From Planctomycetales bacterium (GTDB lineage: Bacteria > Planctomycetota > Planctomycetia > Isosphaerales > Isosphaeraceae): DNA of 64,000 bases. The notes beneath the pieces are model-generated. The model ran no database searches. It saw nothing but the letters and a program-made list of their open reading frames with translations, and was not told the DNA's origin. Where the stretch lies: NCBI GenBank assembly GCA_027449865.1, contig DAIDKV010000148.1, forward strand, positions 1-64,000. Direction: 5' to 3'. Below are positions 35,129 through 43,196 of this stretch, one piece after another. Position 1 is the first letter of the stretch; each line of letters opens with the position of its first letter. The position numbers and the translations under genes are program-made.

Positions 35129-36523
35129 TCATCGATCCGATTTCTTCGACTCGTCCAATGGGCCTGGGGCAGAGGCCGCCGAGGAAGGCCTCGTGCCCGG
35201 CGCGACATAGGCCGGCGGTGGCTCGGCGGGGTTGATCAGCAGCACAAGCCGTCGGCCGACGATCTGCGCCCAGAGCCTGGCGCCGACGGGCGAGAAGTGG
35301 TCGTCGTTGATCTGGTAGTTGAACAGATCGCACCGGGAGATCGGGCGGCCTCGCTTCTCGCCTTCGATCCGGCGCCTGAGGAACTCGTCGGTGAACTCAT
35401 TGAGCGGGTCGCAGTAACGGAGCGAGTTGGTCCGGAAGACCCTGAGGAGAGGCGACGGATAGGCCTCGTCGACCCGGACCCCCTCGATCTGCACGTTCGT
35501 CGGCACCGGGACGACCAGATAGAGCGCGTTCCGCGAGGCGCACCACTGCCGGATCTGGCCGAGCCAGTATCCGGCTTCCTCATACCAATCTCCCTCGCCC
35601 CGAATGACAGCCATCCCATCGCCGAAGTCGTTGGGGCAAACGCTAATGATCACGAACCAGGGTTTCACGCGGTCGCCATATTCGAGGAGCGAGTAATAGT
35701 ACTGCTCGGGCGAATAGCCAATGTGCCCGGTGTTCACCACGGTGACAGGTCGTTTCCAGGCGTCGGACAGGTAGCGCTGGAGGTCAAGCGGTGGGGTATC
35801 GTTATCGCCGTTGAACATTCCCTGCATGAACGAGTCCCCCAGCGCGATCCCTCGGATCGGTGCCGAGAGGTCGGGCTCAGGGCCACGGAGCCCCCATGAG
35901 TTGGTCGTTGTGATCGAGGTCTCGTCAACGATCGCCCCGGCCTTCCCGGCGGCGGCGCGGATCTCGGGTGTATCGCGGACCTGGAACAGGCCGAATGGTC
36001 CGTTCAGCAGGGTAATTTGCCGGAGCCAGACCGATTTCGTGTTCGGCCGCAACCGGTACGATCGCCCTTTCTCGTCGGCTGCGAAGACCTGGGGCGAGAG
36101 CAGGAATCCCTGGTCAGCCCGGCCGTATCGGACCAGGGCATGATCGGGGTCCATCTCCGTGATCCGGAAGAGGGCGCGCATCTCCTCGGTCGTCCCGTTG
36201 TAGAACCGGGTAAGACTCTGGTGCGTGAGATCGAGCCCGCGACGGCGGCGGACCTTCCACTCCGCGTTGACCCGATCGCGCGAAACCGATCCCAGGATCA
36301 TCCGCTCCACCTCGTTCCGCGCTCGCTCGACGCCGGCAAGAACGAGAAATCGGCCGACGGGCGAGATCACGAGAATCGCGGCGATCACGGCGGTCGTGGT
36401 CAGAACGATCAGCAGACGAAAGGTCCGGTGACGGCGGCGAGTCCGCTCGACGCCTGGCGAGATCGAACCAGTCGCCCCTGTATCCGGGCCGGCCGATCGC
36501 AATCGGAAGATGCGTTTCGACAT
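35129..36523 (-). CDS. Membrane-anchored SGNH-hydrolase-like protein
   Basis: A 464-residue protein with one N-terminal transmembrane helix (LLIVLTTTAVIAAILVISPVG, about residues 37-58) and an extracytoplasmic body. SGNH/GDSL signatures appear in order: block I IALGDSFMQG (near residue 228), the Asn-bearing block III-like ISVCPNDFGDG and the DxxH-like block V NDDHFSPVGA near residue 420. This order suggests a carbohydrate or lipid esterase, perhaps a polysaccharide O-acetyl-esterase. Its C-terminus is Pro/Ser-rich. The start (ATG 36523) has gaggg/ggagg upstream. The substrate is unknown. Confidence 0.8.
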   Translation of the reverse strand: MSKRIFRLRSAGPDTGATGSISPGVERTRRRHRTFRLLIVLTTTAVIAAILVISPVGRFLVLAGVERARNEVERMILGSVSRDRVNAEWKVRRRRGLDLTHQSLTRFYNGTTEEMRALFRITEMDPDHALVRYGRADQGFLLSPQVFAADEKGRSYRLRPNTKSVWLRQITLLNGPFGLFQVRDTPEIRAAAGKAGAIVDETSITTTNSWGLRGPEPDLSAPIRGIALGDSFMQGMFNGDNDTPPLDLQRYLSDAWKRPVTVVNTGHIGYSPEQYYYSLLEYGDRVKPWFVIISVCPNDFGDGMAVIRGEGDWYEEAGYWLGQIRQWCASRNALYLVVPVPTNVQIEGVRVDEAYPSPLLRVFRTNSLRYCDPLNEFTDEFLRRRIEGEKRGRPISRCDLFNYQINDDHFSPVGARLWAQIVGRRLVLLINPAEPPPAYVAPGTRPSSAASAPGPLDESKKSDR

Positions 36524-36584
36524 CAGGAGGGAGGGCCGTTTTGATATTGATGGTCAATCATTTCACGTTCGATCAGTAAAACCC

Positions 36585-36622
36585 GCCAGTCGCCCCTCGT
36601 CAAGCGAGCGGAGCCGACTGGC
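36585..36622. promoter_or_regulatory. Hairpin in the divergent 36.6-kb intergenic region
   Basis: GCCAGTCG (36585-36592) pairs with CGACTGGC (36615-36622), and an inner CTCG/CGAG (36596-36599 with 36605-36608) also pairs. The hairpin lies between the divergent SGNH gene and the lactamase-NamZ gene. Nearby, ATTGA-tgg-TCAAT is a second short palindrome close to the SGNH start. Confidence 0.35.
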
Positions 36623-36701
36623 TGATCCTCGCAACAATTCCTGATACGCTGGTCGCCGGACGGAAACCCGTACGCTCCTCGAAACTCAGGAGGTCCCGGA
36701 C

Positions 36702-39092
36702 GTGCGACGCGGTGCGGTTCTCTTGCTGCTTTTCCTTTTCCTGACGACCGATTCTCTCGCGGTCCTTCCGGAGGCGGATCCCGCTTCCGTGGGGATGGAC
36801 GCCGATCGGCTGCGCCGGATCGACGGCGCGATCGACCGGGCCATTGAACGTGGGGAGGTCCCCGGCGCGGTCGTACTGGTTGGAAGGCGAGGCTCGATCG
36901 TCTATTCCCGTGCCTCGGGGCGGAGGTCGCTGGTGCCGATGGCCGAGCCGATGACCCGGGAGACCGCCTTCGACATGGCTTCGCTCACGAAACCAGTGGC
37001 GACCGCGACGTCGATCCTGATCCTGATCGAGGAGGGGAAGCTCCGGCTCGATGACCGCCTTGGCCGGCTGCTCCCCGAGTTCGACAACCATGGGAAAGGT
37101 TTGATCACTGTTGAACAACTCCTTCGCCATCGGGCGGGACTGATCCCCGACGATCCGATGGAAGACTACCGCGAAGGCCCCGAGGCGGCCTGGAATCGGA
37201 TCGCCGAGCTGGACCTTGTGACGACACCGGGCGAGCGGTTCCTCTACTCGGACGTCGGCTTTCTGATCCTGGGCCGGATCGTCGAAAAGCTCGGCGGCCA
37301 GTCGCTCGATGTCTTCGCCCGCGATCGGATTTTTGCTCCGCTCGGCATGGCCGAATCCGGATTCCGACCCGTCGATCGTCGGGGCGACGGCCAGGGCGCT
37401 GTCCCGGTCCATCGGATCGCGCCGACGGAGCCTGAGAAGCCGGGCGGGCGGATGCTCCGCGGGACCGTCCACGACCCGCGATCGCGGGCACTCGGCGGGG
37501 TGGCCGGCCATGCGGGCCTCTTCGCGACCGCCGACAACCTCGCGGTCTTCGCTCAGATGATGCTCAACGGCGGAATCGGTCCTAACGGACGAAGGATTCT
37601 CTCGCCGATGGCGGTCCGGACGATGATCGACGCCGCCTCGACTCCTCCCGGCCAGCGCCGGGGACTCGGTTGGGACGTGCAGACCTCCCAGAGCGCGACA
37701 CGAGGCGCCCTCTTCGGCCCGATCAGCTTTGGCCACACCGGGTTTACTGGGACCAGCCTCTGGATCGACCCCGAGACCCAGACCTTGGTCATTCTCCTGA
37801 CGAGCCGGCTTCATCCCGACGGCAAGGGCGCCTCGCCCTCGTCGCTTCGATCCGAGGTCGCGACGCTCGCCGCTGCCGCAATCCTCGACGCGCCGGCACT
37901 TCCGGTCTCGACCGTCTCGGTGCCTTCATCCGCGGTCGATCCGGATCGGCGGTCTTCAACGCGGGCGGATGTCCGGTGTGGAATCGACGTGCTCGTCGAA
38001 CAGAACTTCCGGCCCATCCGCGGCAAGCGGGTCGCCCTGGTGACGAACCAGACGGGACGAACCCGCGGCGGGGCCTCGACGGTCGACGTCATGTTCCGGT
38101 CGCCCGAGATCCACCTTGTGAAACTTTTTAGCCCCGAGCACGGCATCCGGGGCGTGATGGATAGCAAGGTTCCCGACGGCGTGGACGAGTCCACGGGTCT
38201 ACCCATCGTCAGCCTCTACGGAATGAGCCGCAAGCCCATCGCGAAGGACCTGGAAGGCGTCGACGTCCTGGCAATCGACGTGCAAGATGTCGGCGTCCGC
38301 TTCTACACGTACATCAGCACCCTCGGACTTGTCATGGAAGCGGCGAGCGAGAACGGCAAGGAGGTCGTGGTTCTCGACCGCCCGAATCCCATCGGCGGCC
38401 GGATTGTCTCGGGGCCCTCTCGCGACCCGGAATTCGCCTCCTTCATCGCCTATCATGACCTTCCCGTCCGCCACGGGATGACCCTCGGCGAACTCGCCCA
38501 GCTCTACAACGCCGAACGGAAAATCGGGGCGAAGTTGCGGGTGATCGCCTGCAAGGGGTGGTCTCGCGACGATCTCTTCGACCAGACGGGCCTACTCTGG
38601 ACCAATCCCTCGCCCAACATGCGGAGCCTGACCGAGGCGATGGTCTACCCGGGCATCGGCCTGCTGGAGGCGACCAACCTCGCGACCGGACGAGGCACCG
38701 ACACACCGTTCGAGCGCGTCGGAGCTCCCTGGATCGACCCCCGGGCGTTTGCCTCGGCGATGAATGCCGAGAAGATCCCCGGCGCCCGTTTCCTGCCGAT
38801 CGAGTTCGTGCCGAAGGAACGGCAATACGCCGGGGCCCGGTGCGGAGGCGTCTACATCGTCATCGACGACTGGTCGCGGTTCGACCCGCTCCGACTCGGG
38901 ATCGCGATGGCCTCGCGTCTTCACGCCCTCTATCCCGACTCATGGAAGCCCGAGGGCCTGCTCAAGCTGCTTTGCCATCGGGCCACGTATGAGAAGATCC
39001 TCGCCGGGAAGCCCGTGAGCACGATCATGGTCCAGTGGGAATCCGACCTGGCCCGGTTCCGCCAGATCCGCCAGCGCTATCTCATCTACTGA
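36702..39092 (+). CDS. Beta-lactamase-like / NamZ (DUF1343) fusion
   Basis: A 796-residue exported two-domain protein. The start is GTG 36702 with aggagg 8 nt upstream, then a signal peptide (RRGAVLLLLFLFLTTDSLA). Residues about 25-400 form a class C beta-lactamase/DD-peptidase-like serine hydrolase with SLTK (SxxK) and YSDVG (Y-x-N-like, with Asp) and HTGFTG as the KTG equivalent. Residues about 425-796 form DUF1343, the family of the exo-N-acetylmuramidase NamZ: LVTNQTGRTR, LFSPEHGIRG, DVQDVGVRFYTY, VLDRPNPIGG. A joint role in cutting peptidoglycan or recycling muropeptides is inferred. The 3' end overlaps the convergent phosphatase by 11 nt. Confidence 0.92.
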   Translation: MRRGAVLLLLFLFLTTDSLAVLPEADPASVGMDADRLRRIDGAIDRAIERGEVPGAVVLVGRRGSIVYSRASGRRSLVPMAEPMTRETAFDMASLTKPVATATSILILIEEGKLRLDDRLGRLLPEFDNHGKGLITVEQLLRHRAGLIPDDPMEDYREGPEAAWNRIAELDLVTTPGERFLYSDVGFLILGRIVEKLGGQSLDVFARDRIFAPLGMAESGFRPVDRRGDGQGAVPVHRIAPTEPEKPGGRMLRGTVHDPRSRALGGVAGHAGLFATADNLAVFAQMMLNGGIGPNGRRILSPMAVRTMIDAASTPPGQRRGLGWDVQTSQSATRGALFGPISFGHTGFTGTSLWIDPETQTLVILLTSRLHPDGKGASPSSLRSEVATLAAAAILDAPALPVSTVSVPSSAVDPDRRSSTRADVRCGIDVLVEQNFRPIRGKRVALVTNQTGRTRGGASTVDVMFRSPEIHLVKLFSPEHGIRGVMDSKVPDGVDESTGLPIVSLYGMSRKPIAKDLEGVDVLAIDVQDVGVRFYTYISTLGLVMEAASENGKEVVVLDRPNPIGGRIVSGPSRDPEFASFIAYHDLPVRHGMTLGELAQLYNAERKIGAKLRVIACKGWSRDDLFDQTGLLWTNPSPNMRSLTEAMVYPGIGLLEATNLATGRGTDTPFERVGAPWIDPRAFASAMNAEKIPGARFLPIEFVPKERQYAGARCGGVYIVIDDWSRFDPLRLGIAMASRLHALYPDSWKPEGLLKLLCHRATYEKILAGKPVSTIMVQWESDLARFRQIRQRYLIY

Positions 39093-39864
39093 GGTTTCTC
39101 GAGACTCCCGAGGCTGTCCTGCCCCGATCAGCCCCGCTCGCGTGTCGACGACGCGGGCCGGTGGACAGGATGGGCGGATCCTCGTGAGGATCGTCCGACC
39201 GGTAATCGTCGCGGACCCAGGCTCGGAAGCGATCGGGAGTGTGGGCCAAATGGTGCGTCGAGAGCCAGGCGTCGTACTCCTGGAGCGGCTCATGCAGCCG
39301 CTCCGGGCCGAACAGCGGAACATGCCCATGCTCGAGGGTGAAGGCCTCCTCAGCCCGCCGGGGTGGAACACCCTTCGCAATCATCAGATAGAGAGCCGTG
39401 GCCAGGCCCGTTCGATCCGCACCGCTCTTGCAGTGGATCAATAATGGATACGAGCAAGACCGCAAGGTGTCGATCAGGACGAGCAATTCCCTGCGCCTTG
39501 GTCGATGGGTGGCGCTCATGGGAAAGTCGTAGAAGGCGATCGATCCGGATTGCGTCGCCTTGACCTCGGCGGCGTACCAGGGATCATCGAGGCTGCCCCC
39601 GCGCAGGTTCAGGATCGACTTCAGATGATGATCCTGGATCAGTCGATCGAGATCGGAGGTCGGTTGCGCCGAGCGGAAGACCTTGCCGGGGTCGACCACG
39701 CCCAAGTTGTTCCGGAACCAGGGGCGCCGGAACTCCCAGCAGGCGGAGAGGGCAAGGATGACAAGGGTCGCGAGCGCCGCCGTCGCGATCCGACGCAGTC
39801 GACGACGGCGAGGAGCCCGGTCGGTCGGAGCGCCCTCGTTTTCGTTAAGGGTGCGTGGTCCCAC
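39082..39864 (-). CDS. Membrane-tethered tyrosine/dual-specificity phosphatase-like
   Basis: The CX5R catalytic signature HCKSGADRTGLA lies near residue 150. The upstream GKVFRSAQPTSDLDRLI and LKSILNLRG segments are typical of DSP-like bacterial phosphatases. A hydrophobic helix near residues 25-45 (ATAALATLVILALSACWEF) is either a membrane anchor or a lipoprotein signal with Cys. The track start is GTG 39945; GTG 39864 is preferred because ggaaagga precedes it and a TATGCT -10-like box lies between. The substrate is unknown. It overlaps the lactamase-NamZ gene tail to tail by 11 nt. Confidence 0.85.
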   Translation of the reverse strand: MGPRTLNENEGAPTDRAPRRRRLRRIATAALATLVILALSACWEFRRPWFRNNLGVVDPGKVFRSAQPTSDLDRLIQDHHLKSILNLRGGSLDDPWYAAEVKATQSGSIAFYDFPMSATHRPRRRELLVLIDTLRSCSYPLLIHCKSGADRTGLATALYLMIAKGVPPRRAEEAFTLEHGHVPLFGPERLHEPLQEYDAWLSTHHLAHTPDRFRAWVRDDYRSDDPHEDPPILSTGPRRRHASGADRGRTASGVSRNLSR

Positions 39865-39952
39865 GATCGCTTCCTTTCCATCGGAGTCTCCGATGAGCAA
39901 AGCATAATCGTCGAATTCCGTCCACAGCGATCGATCAGGCGGCACCCCAATG

Positions 39953-39988
39953 AAAACCGGCCGCGCCCCGAGATCGAGGCACGGCCGG
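39953..39988 (-). terminator. Terminator after the polysaccharide export gene
   Basis: On the minus strand CCGGCCG (39988-39982) pairs with CGGCCGG (39963-39957) and is followed by TTTT. It lies 40 nt after the stop codon of the export gene at 40028. Confidence 0.6.
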
Positions 39989-40027
39989 CAATGTCGCGGT
40001 CGGTCAAGAGGCCGAAATCAGGCCCGA

Positions 40028-40996
40028 TCACTTGGCCCCGGGCTGGAGTGGGAGAGTGGGCGGGATACGCGACGCCGATGTGCCGGCTGCGCCTCCGCCT
40101 CCGAAACCACCACCAGCACCAAACGGATGACTGAGGACCCGGAGGAAGTTGGCAAAGAAGGTCGTCTGAAGGCCCGAGCTGACCACCACCTGATAAGGTG
40201 CCACGAGGCGGTCGAGGAAGATGGTAAACCGGACGATCGGGTCGCGATGCACGATAATTCGGTCGCCGGGCATCATCTGATAGTTGGTGGTCGGGTCACC
40301 GCCGTTGGTGATCGCCGAGAGGTTCACCGGCAGCACCTGCTCGCAGCAAGCGCCCGGAGGAGCCGGACGGACGAGACGGATATTCTGGGGCGCGGCGGTC
40401 GGAAGCAAGCCGCCCGCGTTCTGAAGGGCATCAAGGACCGTGTCGTTCCCCGTAATCGGAATTCGGCCCGGCACGGCGACATCTCCGAGGATGTAATACA
40501 CCTTGCTGTTATACGCCGTGACGTCCACGAAAATGCGATCGGTATCCTTGAAGTCCTTGATCAGAACCTGCCGCCCTTCCTTGTCATACTTCGGCTCGTT
40601 GGTCTCCTCGTCGATCTCGACCAGGCCGAGGGTCTCGTCGTTGATGTACTTCCGCAAGTGAAGAACAATCTTCTCCTTCACCTCGGGGATGGTAAGCCCG
40701 GCCACGTAGACCTCGCCGTAGAAGCCGAGCGAGATCTTGCCGTCGGGCCGGACCAGGCGTTCGCCCGAGATCGGCCGACCCGGCAAGGCTTCGAGCACCT
40801 CGACAAGCAGAAGGTCGGGCGGCTCGACCACGTACTCGGGCATGCTCACCTTCTGGAACTCACGAGGGATGTTACTGCTGGCAATCTTTTCTTCGGGCGT
40901 CCGGACCGTCTGGCATCCGCAGGCGGCGGAGATTGCGACAACGAGCAGCCAGCGCGCCCAATGTCGATCCGACCTCGTCTGATTCATCGCGATCAT
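40028..40996 (-). CDS. Polysaccharide export protein (Wza/OPX family)
   Basis: A 322-residue outer-membrane polysaccharide export protein. ATG 40996 has ggagga upstream; the track start adds about 69 residues of non-coding appearance. The N-terminus is a signal peptide ending ISAACGCQT, which could be a lipobox. The poly_export domain begins YVVEPPDLLLVEVLEALPG and continues with LVRPDGKISLGFYGEVYVAGLT. An SLBB-like segment (VYYILGDVAVPGRIPITGNDTVLDALQNAGG) follows. The C-terminus is Gly-rich. It would form the export channel for capsule or exopolysaccharide. No Wzc-like kinase is in the window, but a tyrosine-phosphatase-like gene follows downstream. Confidence 0.9.
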   Translation of the reverse strand: MIAMNQTRSDRHWARWLLVVAISAACGCQTVRTPEEKIASSNIPREFQKVSMPEYVVEPPDLLLVEVLEALPGRPISGERLVRPDGKISLGFYGEVYVAGLTIPEVKEKIVLHLRKYINDETLGLVEIDEETNEPKYDKEGRQVLIKDFKDTDRIFVDVTAYNSKVYYILGDVAVPGRIPITGNDTVLDALQNAGGLLPTAAPQNIRLVRPAPPGACCEQVLPVNLSAITNGGDPTTNYQMMPGDRIIVHRDPIVRFTIFLDRLVAPYQVVVSSGLQTTFFANFLRVLSHPFGAGGGFGGGGAAGTSASRIPPTLPLQPGAK

Positions 40997-41246
40997 CCGC
41001 TCCTCCGACACCACGACATCGGCCGAACAGGCACCCGGCGGGGCGACCGAGACCACCCGCCGGGGACATCGCGGACGGCCCCGCTCCTCGCGGCCCCCGG
41101 CCCGTCCCCCGTCGCTTCGGCTTCGACTACCAGCCCGTCCGGCCGCAATCACCGGATCGGTCTTGACAGGAGATACAATCGGCACAATCGCTTCCCTGCT
41201 CAAATCGATTTCGACCGTTCGCCTCAGCCGACCGGTCTCAACCTGC

Positions 41247-41855
41247 TCAGGGGAAGGCCGTGGGCCGTCGATCGAAGTAATTGCGGGGATATGCCGCCCG
41301 CGTGGCCGATCGCGAAAAATAGCGCGCGGTCAGCCCGCCCGGCCGATTCCTGGTCCGAACGCTGACCCGTGATCGAATCCGATCGTCGGGCACGGCCGGG
41401 GTCACCCCAGAAGATGGACTGGCACTCATCCGAGTCGCCCCCGGTCCAGTGCTTTGCTGGTTCGCCATCATCCACATCATCCCGAGCTGCGCCGTCTGGA
41501 GATTCGTCGCCGCGGCGGTCGTCGCCGCCGTCGACGAACTGCTCGACATCGCCGAAGGAATGCCGAAGGCGCTCGGGTTGCCCAGTATCGTCCCGTACAT
41601 CATCGCCGATCCCATCGGGCTGTTCAGGAAGTTCCCCTGAATCGGCACTCCCGCCGCGGCCGTCGCGAGGTTCGCCCCAGCGCCCGGCTCGCCGAGCTGG
41701 TATTGCGAGAGGTTCTGCATCGGCGCGATCGTCGGGTCGGGCGCCAGGATCGGGATCCCGCCCCCAAAAAGCTGTGCCTGTGCCGATCGCCCCCCGCCCA
41801 GACCCGCCGCGCAGGCGAGGGTCACCCCCAGAATCCGCATCGCAATCGTCCTCAT
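41247..41855 (-). CDS. Secreted low-complexity protein, Ala/Ser/Met-rich
   Basis: The ATG at 41855 has ggagg upstream and gives 202 residues; the track start adds 47 unlikely residues. A signal peptide is clear (MRTIAMRILGVTLACAAGLGGGRSAQAQ). The mature part contains LFGGGIPILAPDPTIAPMQNL, an SSSSS run, a TAATTAAA stretch and a basic C-terminus (ARYFSRSATRAAYPRNYF). No domain is recognised. It resembles in style the Gly-rich protein at 18885. It precedes the polysaccharide export gene on the same strand by 250 nt, a gap with no gene and no clear promoter. Confidence 0.7.
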   Translation of the reverse strand: MRTIAMRILGVTLACAAGLGGGRSAQAQLFGGGIPILAPDPTIAPMQNLSQYQLGEPGAGANLATAAAGVPIQGNFLNSPMGSAMMYGTILGNPSAFGIPSAMSSSSSTAATTAAATNLQTAQLGMMWMMANQQSTGPGATRMSASPSSGVTPAVPDDRIRSRVSVRTRNRPGGLTARYFSRSATRAAYPRNYFDRRPTAFP

Positions 41856-41957
41856 CACCGTTCCTCCCTTCCCTCTTCGATCGATTCGCGCAACGGCCCC
41901 TCGATCGGAGCCACTTCCCCTTCTTCCCTTTCGACTGACCTCTCCGCGAGGAAACAG

Positions 41958-42016
41958 AAAAACCCCCACAATCCCCACAAGCCGGGTATTCGTCATTTGC
42001 GCAAAACCCGGATTGT
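41958..42016 (-). terminator. Attenuator-like hairpin upstream of 41855
   Basis: On the minus strand ACAATCCGGGT (42016-42006) pairs with ACCC (41985-41982 region) and GGATTGT (41974-41968) with a 9-nt bulge, and is followed by GGGGGTTTTT. The loop contains the palindrome TTTGCGCAAA (41996-42005). It lies in the leader of the secreted protein gene, about 100 nt before its start. It may be an attenuator or the end of a short transcript. The remainder of the 41856-42155 gap shows no gene. Confidence 0.4.
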
Positions 42017-42155
42017 TCCCCTGTTCTCCAGATTCACTGGACTCAGACTCCGAGGAGATCCGATCGAACGAGACAGGTTTGATGGGAAGGACGGGAATGC
42101 CTCCGCCCAGGAGTAATCGGAGGCGAACCAGTCACCGCGAGCGGACGAGGCAAGG

Positions 42156-43013
42156 ATGCGAACGAACGCGAGAACGGGGGCCCACGCGCTGATACTGGTT
42201 GTGCTGACGGCCCTCGTCGGCCTTCCCGAGCGTGCGGAGGCCCAGCAGCAGGGGCTTTTCCCACTGGCGCCGATCCGTCGGCAGCGGGTACCGTGCGATC
42301 AGGAAGATCCGACATACAAGATCTACAAGAGCCAGTATTTCGGCTATCACCCCACTTGCTGGAATCCGTTCCCGGCTGGCTGGGGCTGCCCGAGCACTCA
42401 GGCACCGAACCGCGCCCAGTCACTGAAAGAGACGCCTCCAGCCCGGGAAACCGGCGCTACCGATCGAGGCCTCTTTGATGAGGACGGTGGCCGCGGTGAA
42501 CCGGCACCGAGACGGCGAGCCGAACCGCTCCCACTGCCGGGTGATACGAATGAGAATGTTTTCGACCCGAACAGTCCTGCCACGGGTGCGATTCCGGGCG
42601 CCCCAGCGCCGCCGGGCGCCGCGACGCCGCCAGCCACTCGTCCGTTCGATCCCAATCCCCGAGGCGCCATGAGGTTACCGTCTCGGGGGCGGTCGAGAGC
42701 TCGCGTGCGGACCGCCGAGCCTCCGACCGAGGAAACCGCTCCCGAACTGGCCGAGCCCTCGGGCGCGGTCGCCGAGAGATCATCCGGCCTGCGGGGTCGT
42801 GAAACGACCGACGACGACGGAGGACCCCTGCTCGGCCTCGCCGACTCTGACATCGTTCGCTCGGACACCACCTCGGCCGACCGACCCTCGGCCGAGGTCG
42901 CCGAAAACGACTCCACCCCACCCACGCCGGCCCCGGCCTCTCCTGCTCCACCGCGCCGCCGACTCTTCGGCAACCTCTTCAGCGCCCTCAGTGGGGGCTC
43001 GATCCGCCGCTGA
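42156..43013 (+). CDS. Secreted Pro-rich planctomycete protein (QYFGYHPTCW)
   Basis: A 285-residue exported protein with signal peptide (ALILVVLTALVGLPERAEAQ). A conserved block after it, YKIYKSQYFGYHPTCWNPF then PAGWGCPS, is a motif I recall from many planctomycete secreted proteins; its three Cys may form disulfides or bind metal. The remaining about 200 residues are disordered, rich in Pro, Ala, Arg and acidic residues, and end in a basic segment (PRRRLFGNLFSALSGGSIRR). The start codon is ATG 42156, preceded by agg/gcaagg. Function unknown. A 13-bp GC hairpin follows the gene. Confidence 0.8.
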   Translation: MRTNARTGAHALILVVLTALVGLPERAEAQQQGLFPLAPIRRQRVPCDQEDPTYKIYKSQYFGYHPTCWNPFPAGWGCPSTQAPNRAQSLKETPPARETGATDRGLFDEDGGRGEPAPRRRAEPLPLPGDTNENVFDPNSPATGAIPGAPAPPGAATPPATRPFDPNPRGAMRLPSRGRSRARVRTAEPPTEETAPELAEPSGAVAERSSGLRGRETTDDDGGPLLGLADSDIVRSDTTSADRPSAEVAENDSTPPTPAPASPAPPRRRLFGNLFSALSGGSIRR

Positions 43014-43034
43014 TCGATGACGATCCTCGAATCC

Positions 43035-43066
43035 CGCCCCCGCCCGCGATGTTGCGGGCGGGGGCG
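43035..43066. terminator. 13-bp GC hairpin after 43013
   Basis: CGCCCCCGCCCGC-gatgtt-GCGGGCGGGGGCG is a perfect 13-bp stem 21 nt after the stop. There is no T run. Confidence 0.6.
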
Positions 43067-43196
43067 CGCGGCATGCATCCGATGCAAAGATTCGGCGGTC
43101 CTGTCAGAATAACTCTCTGAGGCCGCTACCGCCCCGACCGGTCTGTCGCTGACGGCCGGGCCCCTTGATCCCGCCACCGCGAGCGAGCAACCGGGC

